A stretch of 64,000 nucleotides of DNA from Obelidium mucronatum (Eukaryota > Chytridiomycota > Chytridiomycetes > Chytridiales > Chytriomycetaceae). The first letter of the stretch is position 1, and every line of letters starts with the position of its first letter. This document shows positions 47,442 through 56,112 of this stretch, in pieces. Where the stretch lies: positions 43,868-107,867 of the forward strand of contig JAIVFH010000110.1 in NCBI GenBank assembly GCA_025765595.1, read 5' to 3'. The notes under the pieces were generated by a model that had not been told where the DNA came from, searched no databases, and worked only from the letters and a program-made list of their open reading frames with translations. A program made the translations under genes and the position numbers.

Positions 47442-48295
47442 TCAACTCCAGACCCCAATCCAGATGGCAATCAACACTATCAAATTCAAAAAACCAAAAG
47501 AATAAAGCGCATGAGAAGCCGGCAGATTGGCGCGGGGAACACTGAACTGAGGGTTGTTATTGGCAGTGTTTGGAGTATCTCCACCAGACTATCGACAAAA
47601 ATTAATCATTGTAAACAAATCAAATATATGAAGTACCCCAAATAAAATATCAGAAGTTGCTGCCTTTGCTGGATTGGTTTTGATTCGTGAAGTCGTTCCG
47701 ACAGTGATACTTGTGACATCACCTAAAGACAAACTTGATTCCGTTGACAAGGAAGACGATACAAGGGTGGATACCGAGTTAACAGAAGTCGCAGTAGTAT
47801 ATGTCGAGGTGGAAGTCGTGGTTGAAGTCGCGGTTGAAGACGAAGATTCTGTAGAAGGTGGGGTTGGACTGATGGAAACAGAAGTTGTGAAACCCTGACT
47901 TTGCAAATTCGTTACACCCTAGTTCCAAAGTTCCAAAGTAAGATCAATACACGCGTTATTAATGAAATTATGATATCGTACTTTGCACGTGGAGGAAACT
48001 GACTCCTTGATGGAATTCAATTGGAGTTGCAGTTGTGAGTCGTCGGAACATATGGCGTAACATGAGAGACTGGATTGTCCTGCATTACAAAGACAGGTAT
48101 AATATTCAAGTCCAGGAGTATCTGTTACAAGATTGTTGCAGTTTGCTGAAGTTTGTGCAGCAGTGGTAGTGCAATTCGTGAACTCAATGGTGCTTGATAA
48201 GTGCAACTGTCAGTTAAAGTTTGTCATAGAATTGATTACCGCAAGCAAGCTGCTCCAAACGGAGCGAAGAGGGCGATTGCAATGACCAAACGCAT
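47442..48295 (-). CDS. Secreted Cys-rich/Ser-Thr-rich protein, probably GPI-anchored
   Basis: Signal peptide MRLVIAIALFAPFGAACL. A short intron uses an AAG acceptor (TTATCAAG) to keep frame into TIEFTNCTTTAAQTSANC. The Cys-rich stretch has LVTDTPGLEYYTCLCNAGQS and LSCYAICSDDSQ, recalling small extracellular Cys modules of fungal surface proteins. A Ser/Thr-rich stalk (TESSSSTATSTTTSTSTYTT) follows, and after another intron the C-terminus is hydrophobic (LYSFGFLNLIVLIAIWIGVW), as in GPI-anchored proteins. Likely cell surface. The stop lies 40 bp from the GH5-like ATG. Confidence 0.7.
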
Positions 48296-48342
48296 TTTTT
48301 GTTTTTGTGGGAAAGGATATTCACTTATTTTTCTGAAGTGGA

Positions 48343-49497
48343 TCACATCACAAAAATACCAAAAATAAACAAATAAACAAAAAGAAGACGGCAACTATAA
48401 AGTCTTTCAACGCTGCTGGTTGAATTCAGAATATTTGTAGCAGCTGGTTTCGTGGTGGTTGTCGAAGGCACATACGTCTTCTTGGCACCGTTGAAAACGA
48501 AAATCTTTTGTTTACTCAAACAAGCTCCAGAGTTTCCAATTTTAGGGGACATTGAACCAGCACCTTGACAGCTGTACTGTGCATACGAAACATAGTCCAT
48601 CGTGTTTTCTCCGGTGACATTAAACGTAAAAGAGCCGACAGTTCTTGTACTGTTGAAGCACTGGCCTCCTAGATACTGATTCACAATAGTGGGCCCGTAA
48701 TTGCATTCAGAATGCAGGTAACTTTCGATCTGGATGTACGGGTTACTTCCAAAAAAGCCAATAACATTGGCTGTAATATTTGGTAGTTTATCGTGGCAGT
48801 AAAGCTGGGAATATACATTCCCAGTTGCAGACACAGCACATTTTGCTTCAGTTTGGCAGGGGCCGAAGCCAATTTGGTAGGAAATCATGTTGATAGTCGT
48901 ACAGGTGCTATCAGTAAACCAATCTGTGCGACGATATCCCTTTGGGTAATACAACGCGGCAGTTGACTTGTATGTGCAGTCGGTTGGTACCAGCATGATA
49001 TCACTTGAAGCGGTCTTGCAGCCACTATCAGCAAACTGGACTAAAAGAATATTGTTTTGCATGTCCACGTAGTAGGTGCCAAAGATATCGGTATCGATTT
49101 GCACACAGACTTGTAGCATGAAGTAATTCGTGGCGATAGGCTTTCCAGTGCATTTAGCATCCGCATAATCCGCGATAAGAACTCCTGCATAGTTTTGAGC
49201 AGGTCCAAGTCCAAAAGTCGCGTTCGTTGGAACACCAGTTCCTGACAATGGCAAGGTGGCGCAATAAGTCGCGTTATACAAAGGAGCGGACAGCAAAGTG
49301 CATGTCGGAGGAGCGACAGTCGGTGTGCAGTTTGATGGCTCACATCTAAGGCCGTATGGGCTATTTGTACAAGTTGTGTTTGATGCTGGATTCCAAACAA
49401 ATACTCCGTTGCACATGGCATTGAGAGAATTAAGTGGACCAGCAATGGCAGTGCTGACAGCGAGTGGAGAAGCTGCTGAAGTGGCGAGGCTACCCAT
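48343..49497 (-). CDS. Secreted/GPI-type Cys-rich protein, paralog 1
   Basis: The open frame reads MGSLATSAASPLAVSTAIAG, but an upstream exon carrying a signal sequence is likely (hydrophobic VLCLICQNC just before, after a CAG acceptor). It has many Cys and Asn-glycosylation sites: VFVWNPASNTTCTNSPYGLR, CEPSNCTPTVAPPTC, FGTYYVDMQNNILLVQF, YYPKGYRRTDWFTDSTC, CHDKLPNITANVIGFFG, CFNSTRTVGSFTFNVTGEN. The end is Ser/Thr-rich with a hydrophobic tail (LLFVYLFIFGIFVM), a probable GPI signal. It aligns along its length with the next gene (49719-50940), so they are a tandem pair. No known family. Confidence 0.75.
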   Translation of the reverse strand: MGSLATSAASPLAVSTAIAGPLNSLNAMCNGVFVWNPASNTTCTNSPYGLRCEPSNCTPTVAPPTCTLLSAPLYNATYCATLPLSGTGVPTNATFGLGPAQNYAGVLIADYADAKCTGKPIATNYFMLQVCVQIDTDIFGTYYVDMQNNILLVQFADSGCKTASSDIMLVPTDCTYKSTAALYYPKGYRRTDWFTDSTCTTINMISYQIGFGPCQTEAKCAVSATGNVYSQLYCHDKLPNITANVIGFFGSNPYIQIESYLHSECNYGPTIVNQYLGGQCFNSTRTVGSFTFNVTGENTMDYVSYAQYSCQGAGSMSPKIGNSGACLSKQKIFVFNGAKKTYVPSTTTTKPAATNILNSTSSVERLYSCRLLFVYLFIFGIFVM

Positions 49498-49718
49498 TGA
49501 GATGCTGAATGTTGTTTTGAGCTGACAATTCTGACAAATTAAACAGAGGACCTGGAATCAAACAAATGATGCCATTAGATTAGAAGCATGACTCAAACGA
49601 TAATGGGGCAAAAAAAATACGATACAACAACCTAATGGCAATGTTGGGTCTAAGACATATTTGGCGACGATGAACTCTGTTCAACAATCACTTCTCAATC
49701 TCACAAAATCAGTTCTTT

Positions 49719-50940
49719 TTAATGGCTTAGAATTAAAATCACAATAAGAAAAATGTTGGTGATAATGTTTCTAGCAGCACTCGTTGGATTCAGAATGTTT
49801 GTCGATGGCACATATTTTGTTATAGTAGCAGTAGCATTCATGTTGAAAATGTAGAGCTTTTGCTTCTTGTTACAGTCGACACTGTTGCTGTAGACTGGCG
49901 AGGTCGTGTTTTTGCCTGTACAACCAAATTGACTCCACGACACATAACTGACAGCTTCGGTGCCATTAGGGGTAAACATAAAAGAAGAAACTGATCGCGT
50001 GCTATTGAAGCAGGAATTCAAAAGATACTCGTATCGGGAGTAGGGAGCATATCCACAGTTTTCATCGTAATAGGAGTCCATGACGATGTACGGTTGCACC
50101 CCAAATGATTTCTTAGATATAGAAGCAAAGTCTATTGATTTTCGTGATGGATAACACGCTGCATATTGGGTAAACATATTGCTTATCGATGATTTTGTGC
50201 ACTTGGCATCTACCACACACGGTCCCCAGCTAAAACTGTACGACATCTGACTAACAGTTTTACAAGTACTATCGGTGTAAGTATAGAAGGCAGTGAGACC
50301 TTTGTAGAAGTAGAGTACTGTTGTTGATTTATCAGAACAGCCAGCTGGCACAAATGTGTTGGGTGTGCCCAAGAGAGTTGTGCATCCAGGATCTGAGAAA
50401 CGTGTCACATATATATTATTCATGATGATCTATGCCGTAGTATCCAAACACGTTTTTGTCCAGTTGCCCACAAAGCTGCAGAATATAGTACGACCCGGCG
50501 ATTGGGTTGCCAGTGCATTCGGCGTTCGAGTACTGCGATACAATCACGCCAGCGTATGGCTGATCCGCGCCAAGTTGAAAAGACGCGTTGGTAAAGGCTT
50601 TTCCCGGTGTGTCTAACAGGGTGCAGATTGTTGTGTTGTAAAAGCCCGCACTATACGCGGGGGTACACTCCGGTATAACCTCCTGAGCAGGACAAGTGGA
50701 GCTTTCACACTTAATTCCCGTCATAAGGCCCGCAGTGCAAGGCGTGCTGGATGATGGATTCCAAAAGAAGGTCCCTGTACACAATGCATTGATGACAGGG
50801 TCGGAGGCAGAGCTTCCCCCGTCAGCCAAAGAAGTCGAGATCGCTGTTGATCTCACAATTGAGATCGCCGATAGTGAAGTTGTTATGGCGGTTGGCGCAC
50901 TGGCACTGACTGATGAACTCATTAGTGTTTTGAGGGTCAA
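49719..50940 (-). CDS. Secreted/GPI-type Cys-rich protein, paralog 2, with a frame break
   Basis: Tandem paralog of the 48343-49497 gene: FFWNPSSSTPCTAGLMTGIK, CESSTCPAQEVIPECTPAY, LDKNVFGYYGID, then after one skipped base near 50428 MNNIYVTRFSDPGCTTLLG, YTDSTCKTVSQMSYSFSWG, CFNSTRSVSSFMFTPNGTE, KYVPSTNILNPTSAARN and a hydrophobic end (IFLIVILILSH). Cys spacing follows paralog 1. The N-terminus starts MTLKTLMSSSVSASAPTAI without an obvious signal peptide, so a 5' exon near 50970-51000 is likely. Extracellular role unknown. Confidence 0.72.
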
Positions 50941-51114
50941 AGAAAACCAAGAGCTGACAATTTACATACCCACTGCCTTGTAGTTCGACAAATTCCGAAA
51001 ATAAAATAATTGAAACCGAGATAAATGATTTGAATTACGTCGGGCTTGTTCATTGTTGAAACTGCATTCGATCCAAACCCCGCCATCAACCCTCGATATT
51101 TCCTCCATAATATC

Positions 51115-52003
51115 ATGGTTGCAACAGCAACCCCTCAAGAATCCATCGAACTGCAAACCGTTCCATCAGCGCCAGCGGCAGCAGCAGCCGAAGAAGGACA
51201 GGCAGAAGTGCCTCCATCGCTGCCACCTGCCTTTGATATCCACACACCGGTTGCACAAGAGACATCGATCGCAGTTCAAGACAATGACCAGCCAACACCA
51301 GAGTATTCTGAACCTCTTCTCGATGACCTGAGTCTCATTGCTGAACTCATTCTCACCTCGACTGCCCCTGACTACTACAGCCCCACCCGCCCAGATCGTT
51401 TAGAAGATAAAGTAAAGTAAATCCCTTGGCTCCCGAATGAGCCTATATAGAAGGAAAAAGTCTCTAACATATCTTTCGGGCAGATTCCAAACCTCTTGTT
51501 CGTCAACAGAGTTCATGACCTCAACTCCAAAATCGCAGCTACAAAGAGCATTGAAAGCAGCAGAATCTATTCATGGTCAGTCTATGGTGTTATGTTTGTA
51601 TCTATTGTTGTATGGGCGGCCTTGTTTGGCGCTGGTGTTGTTCACTACAACCTATGGGTTATCCCTCTTGCGAATGTTATAATCTTGTTTCTCATCCAAC
51701 CAAAACGACCCAAGGTATGTTGTATCCACCTCGTTTGGCATCCACCAGTGCAATGTACATTACTTGAAACTCTTTTTTTTTGGTCACTTCAAATAGTATA
51801 TCGCTGTAGTGAAAGCCAGTGTTGCAGAATGGAGTAAAACCGACGCCGAGCAAGGAATCAATCTCATTTACTCTGTGAAACCAGATATCACATTCAATGC
51901 CAACTTGTACCGCGCTTGCACGATTCAGTTTTACGAAAAGCTCACGTTTCATGGGGATAGCAGCGGTGGAATGAACCAAGACCTTCCGACGTATTCGTCA
52001 TGA
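51115..52003 (+). CDS. Small membrane protein, Pro/Ala-rich N-terminus
   Basis: Starts MVATATPQESIELQTVPSAP. The acidic, Pro/Ala-rich first exon ends DYYSPTRPDRLEDK and joins over a GTAAAG...GGCAG intron to IPNLLFVNRVHDLNSKIAAT. Two adjacent hydrophobic spans follow: YSWSVYGVMFVSIVVWAALF and YNLWVIPLANVIILFLI. The second intron (about 51714-51795) leads to YIAVVKASVAEWSKTDAEQG and ITFNANLYRACTIQFYEKL. No known family. Divergent from paralog 2, with a gap of about 170 bp. Splices keep the frame. Confidence 0.65.
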
Positions 52004-52130
52004 AACAGCTTGTTTATAAAAAAAATTGAGATATTTTAGAGGAAAAAATTTGTGCTTTCTATTCTTTTATTTTTGTTGCATGGACAGAACAAAGTCTATA
52101 TAAAGTGTTTTGATTTATGATTCAGGAACT

Positions 52131-52545
52131 TTAATAAAAGAGGGCCAGCACGGCCATAGCGGCAGTGGAGAAGATTTGCACTGTGGAAGATCCTGAGTAC
52201 AAGTTAGGTGTTTGGTTTGACTGTGTTAACGACTGGTGGAACGTATGCAACGAACGGCAGCTGGAGTAGCAGTTGTTTTTGGAACGACTGGGGCAGTGTA
52301 GACGGCTGCGGTTGGAGTAGGGGTTGGGGTTGCAGTGCAAGTTGGAGTGACGGCAGCCGGGAGTGGTTGCAGCTGCAGTGGTGGTACAAGTAGTCGTGGT
52401 GGTGGTTGCAACTGTTGTGGTTGCAACTGTTGTGGTTGCCTACTGTAGTAGTTGCAACTGTTGTGGTTGCAACGGTAGTAGTTGCAGCAGCAGAAGTGGT
52501 AAGTGGGGCTGGAGCAGCGTAGATTGGGGCTGGAGCGTAAGACAT
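52131..52545 (-). CDS. Thr/Ala/Pro-rich low-complexity surface protein, frames broken in repeats
   Basis: Starts MSYAPAPIYAAPAPLTTSAA, then ATTTVATTTV repeats coded by a GTTGTGGTTGCAACT-type minisatellite. After the repeat the sensible Thr/Pro/Ala composition (TPTCTATPTPTPTAAVYTAP, VPKTTATPAAV) continues in other frames, and the last frame ends with a hydrophobic GPI-like tail (STVQIFSTAAMAVLALFY). Either the repeat has changed length in this copy or there are base errors. Composition suggests a mucin-like wall protein. Low confidence in exact structure. Confidence 0.4.
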
Positions 52546-52972
52546 TGCAATTCTAAAAGAGTTGGTTTTGAATTTGGTGTGGAGACTTTTTTGGGCGAAT
52601 CTTGCAGCCTTTATATTCCACCCAGATACGAGGAAGGCTACAATTACGTTTTTAACACGTGTGCACTTATTAACCTCTAATTTGGTGTGGCTAGTGGTCT
52701 TTTTTCCATTTGGGGCACTTTGGAGCCTATTAATTACTCAAATTAGCCCGTTTGGTTGCAGGCACACTCAAACTTCGAAATGAACGGAACTGGTGGACAT
52801 CTTTTTAAGAATACCTATTCTTTATTATTGCACAGGAACTAGAATAAAAACGACTTTCAAAGAATGTACACAAATTAAAAGAATATAAATAAGTTATAAA
52901 CTAGGAAAAAAAAACGAGGAATAAAATAGAATAGTACATCAAACAGGCGAGTGCGTCAAAGAAACCAGTATT
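52546..52972. other. Intergenic, no recognisable gene
   Basis: AT-rich sequence between two minus-strand genes, with a few AATAAAA-like signals near 52845 and 52920. Nothing recognisable. Confidence 0.5.
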
Positions 52973-53868
52973 TTAAAGAAGTGGGGAATTGGGGGGCACC
53001 AAAACCCCATCATCACATTCGTCCTCCAAAAACTTCCGCTTCAACTTTGGAGGAGAAGCCTTTTGCGCTTTCAATAATTTTGATACAAGTTGGGGAACTT
53101 GAATTTCAGAAAATGGGACAGAAGAAGTGCTGGTGTTTTCAGTCGCGGCACTTGATGCAGACAGTAGTCTTGCTGCGTTCAAAAGATCCCTCACGCGTTC
53201 TAATTGAAACTCGTGTGTAGAGGTCGGCGTACTGGGGGTTGTAGTTGGGGCTGAGTTACACGGCGATGTGCGTGTGCTAAAGGTAGGAGATGTTTGAAGT
53301 ATAGGACTAGATCGTTGTTGTGGCGAAGCAGTATGAGAATTATAGGTACTTTCAGCTGGTGCCTTTGATGGTTGGTAGTTGTAAATGTTGGTGGGTGGTG
53401 GGGGTGGCACAGTACATGGCTGAGCTAAAGCGGCTTGCTGACGGCAGCTTTCACAGAAACACTGCCACCCCTGTGGATGCCTCGTATCGCGTCATTTTCA
53501 TTGGCGGCTTCCACGAGCATTGGCAGACGCGCGTAGACTATCGGGCGGTGACGGAGCTAGCAGTATGACTTGAGAGAACGAGGTACTGTGGATAGTAAGG
53601 AATACTGCTGTTGCTGTTGCAAGTGGCTGCGTCGGATGTGTGATGGCTCTGCTGCTAGAGCGATTGGATTGAGAATAGGGGAATCAGGCGTCGCCACTTG
53701 CTGGACTGTTTTCTTTGAATGAGACTGTTGGTGCCTCCTTTGTTGGTGTGGGGTTTGTGGCGCAGGCATAGTGGGATGTGATGGCTTTTTTTTTCGAGTT
53801 TTCAGATATTTATGATGCGCATGTCTTTTTTTGTAGTTTTGGAGGGATCGACGTGGAAGGTTCGACAT
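52973..53868 (-). CDS. Hypothetical low-complexity protein (basic N-terminus, Ser/Thr/Pro-rich C-terminus)
   Basis: Starts MSNLPRRSLQNYKKRHAHHK, a basic His/Lys/Gln-rich first exon with a poly-Gln stretch (SHLQQQQQYSLLST). A phase-0 intron at 53420-53586 would join it to PCTVPPPPPTNIYNYQPSK and a Ser/Thr/Pro-rich region, then a short helical end (FQLERVRDLLNAARLLSASS, VPQLVSKLLKAQKASPPKLK) ending at 52973. The proposed intron is unusually long (167 nt) and GC-rich, so the halves could be separate genes. No known family; nuclear by composition, a guess. Confidence 0.45.
53416..53568 (+). CDS. Short plus-strand ORF or first exon, unassigned
   Basis: A 50-codon GC-rich frame (MAELKRLADGSFHRNTATPV, DASYRVIFIGGFHEHWQTRV, then DYRAVTELA) lies inside the proposed antisense intron. 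Composition is protein-like and unlike its AT-rich flanks; several genes here have GC-rich first exons. A GTATGACTT donor follows TELA. No downstream exon was found before LAMTOR2. It may be a small gene, a first exon or chance. Confidence 0.3.
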   Translation: MAELKRLADGSFHRNTATPVDASYRVIFIGGFHEHWQTRVDYRAVTELAV

Positions 53869-54031
53869 GATTCGATTTCTATCAAAACAATGACAAATAA
53901 AAATTAAGTCACGAAACAAAAGGAATACATGCAATATTAATATCTCATTAATATCTAAAATTCTGATCTGTGTATTAATCTTCGTTGAAAAAAATAGGAA
54001 ACCGCAAGGGAGGGTTGTTTCAAAAATAAAT

Positions 54032-54683
54032 ATGCTTAAAAGTCGAGTGCTGACCGAAGTTCTCGGCCAGGCAAACAGCGGTGGCGTCAAGGCGACACTG
54101 TGAGGAAATCATCCACCGATAGTTTATTCTGAACTGCGTACTTCTTTCAGTCTGTTGAACCCAGACGGAGCGCTTGTTGGTTTCTCCGGTGGATCGGAAA
54201 GTGAAGCAAGGCAGAATGCTGCCGTCGTATCAAACATTTGGGTAGGACCCTTTTTCGCCATCAATACAAGAATTATTTCCTAGCTATTAAATCTCTTATG
54301 TCTCGCATTGAGGTGGCGTATGAGAGGCACACTGGAGAAGGCCTTGCATCTCGAAGGACGCAAAACAACGCAAACGCCGCTATCACATCATCCAAGAGTC
54401 CTTCTGGAAGTTCTCCCTCCTCAGCAGTTGTTGGACCTATGGGCGTCCCCAAGGATGAAGAAGGTCTTCGTTCAGTAGTGGTTTTGTTGGATGTGAGTGG
54501 TGGCCGCCGAAAAAAAAGAAGACCGTCCTCGTAACAGAAAACCGTATTTAGCACGGAAAGATTTCAATGGCCAGTGTCGCGGGAATGCTGCTGTGTTTGA
54601 TTGCAAGCGAAGAAGTCGAATTCGGGATGTTGAAAGCCAAGGTAATTGGGTTGAGGATCGCATTATTAAGGGACGCGTTCTGA
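54032..54683 (+). CDS. LAMTOR2: LAMTOR2 (Ragulator roadblock/LC7 subunit)
   Basis: Starts MLKSRVLTEVLGQANSGGVK, matching the MLRPKALTQVLSQANTGGVQ start of human LAMTOR2. Spliced exons continue SLLNPDGALVGFSGGSESEA, RQNAAVVSNIW, VAYERHTGE, then a Ser/Ala-rich insert, DEEGLRSVVVLLD and, after an intron with a CACGG acceptor context (TTTAG), HGKISMASVAGMLLCLIASE, EVEFGMLKAKVIGL and the TGA at 54681-54683. All joins keep the frame. The insert between strands (about 54340-54450) is longer than in animals. Role: lysosome/vacuole scaffold that activates Rag GTPases for TORC1. Confidence 0.85.
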
Positions 54684-54762
54684 AAGATGAAATTCTGTAG
54701 ACTCATACGCTCAAGTCATATTTGGAAGGACCTCTGAATTTGGTCGCACTGTAAAAATAAAA

Positions 54763-56079
54763 ATGTCACTCCCAACGCAATACGAAGCGTTATTCATTAC
54801 ACTCACCAATCTTCAGTATGATTTTTATTCGCATCCGTTTGTGAATTCTGTTTTTGGATCACTTGTGCTGTCGCTCAGTTTTCTGGTCTTGGTCCTCGGA
54901 TTGGTGACCCATGTCCTGTCAATGCCACCTTCTCCGCCGCCATTGCCGAAGGACACTATAGTTCTTCATATCTCTCCGCGCCCAGACAAATCAATAGGAA
55001 TTGCATCTTTATCGCCTGAGGCTTTATCTCTGGAAGCATTCCTCCGTATGTCCAAAACTCGATACGAAACCCACATCTCCCCACTATGCCCTCCAAAGGG
55101 AATTCGCCCCACTCTACTTTCCTTTAACGACACGAAAATCAGCGATGTCCATATTGCAATCGCGTGGATTCTAAAGAACAATCGAGCTGGGAAAAACCTC
55201 AACACAACTTTAGAGGATTCCGTTGAATTGGGGGCAGTCGAAGCATATCACTGCCTCTTGGACCAGCTTTCTTGTAGCCTCACATACCTTCGTTTCACCC
55301 ACCCACTCAACTCTTCGCATATAACACACCAACTTTACAAACATTCTGGGCTCTCTATTCCCCAAACCATGATCCAGCGACGAAAAACAAAACAGCGTGC
55401 GTTGGAGACATTGGAGGCAGTTGGACTCTTGCAGCACTCTCGAGATGATATTTTGGAATTGATGCACGCACGTCTATGCGCGTTGGAAGCATTACTGAAT
55501 GGGGATGAATATTTTATGGGCACCAGTGAGCCAACTGTTCTGGATGCCATCGCTTTCGGCGTGTTGGCGAATTTTGTGCTTGTACCTATGCCTGGCTCAG
55601 ATGAAGGAGTTGTTTGGGTTCAAGGAGCTTTACAGTTTGTTCAGTTTGTAAGACGCGTTTCAGAAAAGTATTTTAAAGAGTTCAGTGGGCCTTTGAATGG
55701 AAAAGACGAAGAGCCTGTGATGGTGGATGGGATCCACATGAATAGTTGGGGCGATGGTGGAAAGCAAGGAAAGCGAAAGGGATTTGATTGGAATGCCGTA
55801 GAGCAGCGAGCTGTCGACTTGTGGAATCTTTCTCACCGCCAGGAGAATGCATGTGAAGAGAATGAGGCTCCAGAGGAGGCAGGAGTAATCTCTGACTCCC
55901 TAGGTACTGTAGAGTTAGACCAGCAAGAAACGAGCTCAGAAGAGCCGTATATGGATTTGGTAGAAAAGCGGTTCACGGCTTCCAAGACTCTATCAGAAGC
56001 AAAAAACCAGGTGGCAGCGCCCCTTCTTGATGCCGACGCAGCTGAAATCGACATGCAAGAAATCGCGCAGGGAGTGTAA
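54763..56079 (+). CDS. FAXC/metaxin-like GST-fold membrane protein
   Basis: Single exon, 438 residues. An N-terminal hydrophobic span (VFGSLVLSLSFLVLVLGLVT) is followed by a thioredoxin-like GST N-domain of the FAX type (LHISPRPDKSIGIASLSPEA, LSLEAFLRMSKTRYETHISP, RPTLLSFNDTKISDVHIAIA). A helical GST C-domain (LLDQLSCSLTYLRFTHP, LMHARLCALEALLNGDEYFM, then GTSEPTVLDAIAFGVLANFV) and a long acidic tail come next. The order thioredoxin fold, C-helical domain and LEAFLRM motif is that of failed-axon-connections/metaxin proteins; GST activity is doubtful. Location: an organelle or ER membrane, inferred. It starts 79 bp after LAMTOR2. Confidence 0.72.
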   Translation: MSLPTQYEALFITLTNLQYDFYSHPFVNSVFGSLVLSLSFLVLVLGLVTHVLSMPPSPPPLPKDTIVLHISPRPDKSIGIASLSPEALSLEAFLRMSKTRYETHISPLCPPKGIRPTLLSFNDTKISDVHIAIAWILKNNRAGKNLNTTLEDSVELGAVEAYHCLLDQLSCSLTYLRFTHPLNSSHITHQLYKHSGLSIPQTMIQRRKTKQRALETLEAVGLLQHSRDDILELMHARLCALEALLNGDEYFMGTSEPTVLDAIAFGVLANFVLVPMPGSDEGVVWVQGALQFVQFVRRVSEKYFKEFSGPLNGKDEEPVMVDGIHMNSWGDGGKQGKRKGFDWNAVEQRAVDLWNLSHRQENACEENEAPEEAGVISDSLGTVELDQQETSSEEPYMDLVEKRFTASKTLSEAKNQVAAPLLDADAAEIDMQEIAQGV

Positions 56080-56112
56080 AGAAGAAATTAAATTTGTTGA
56101 CAATTACCACTC

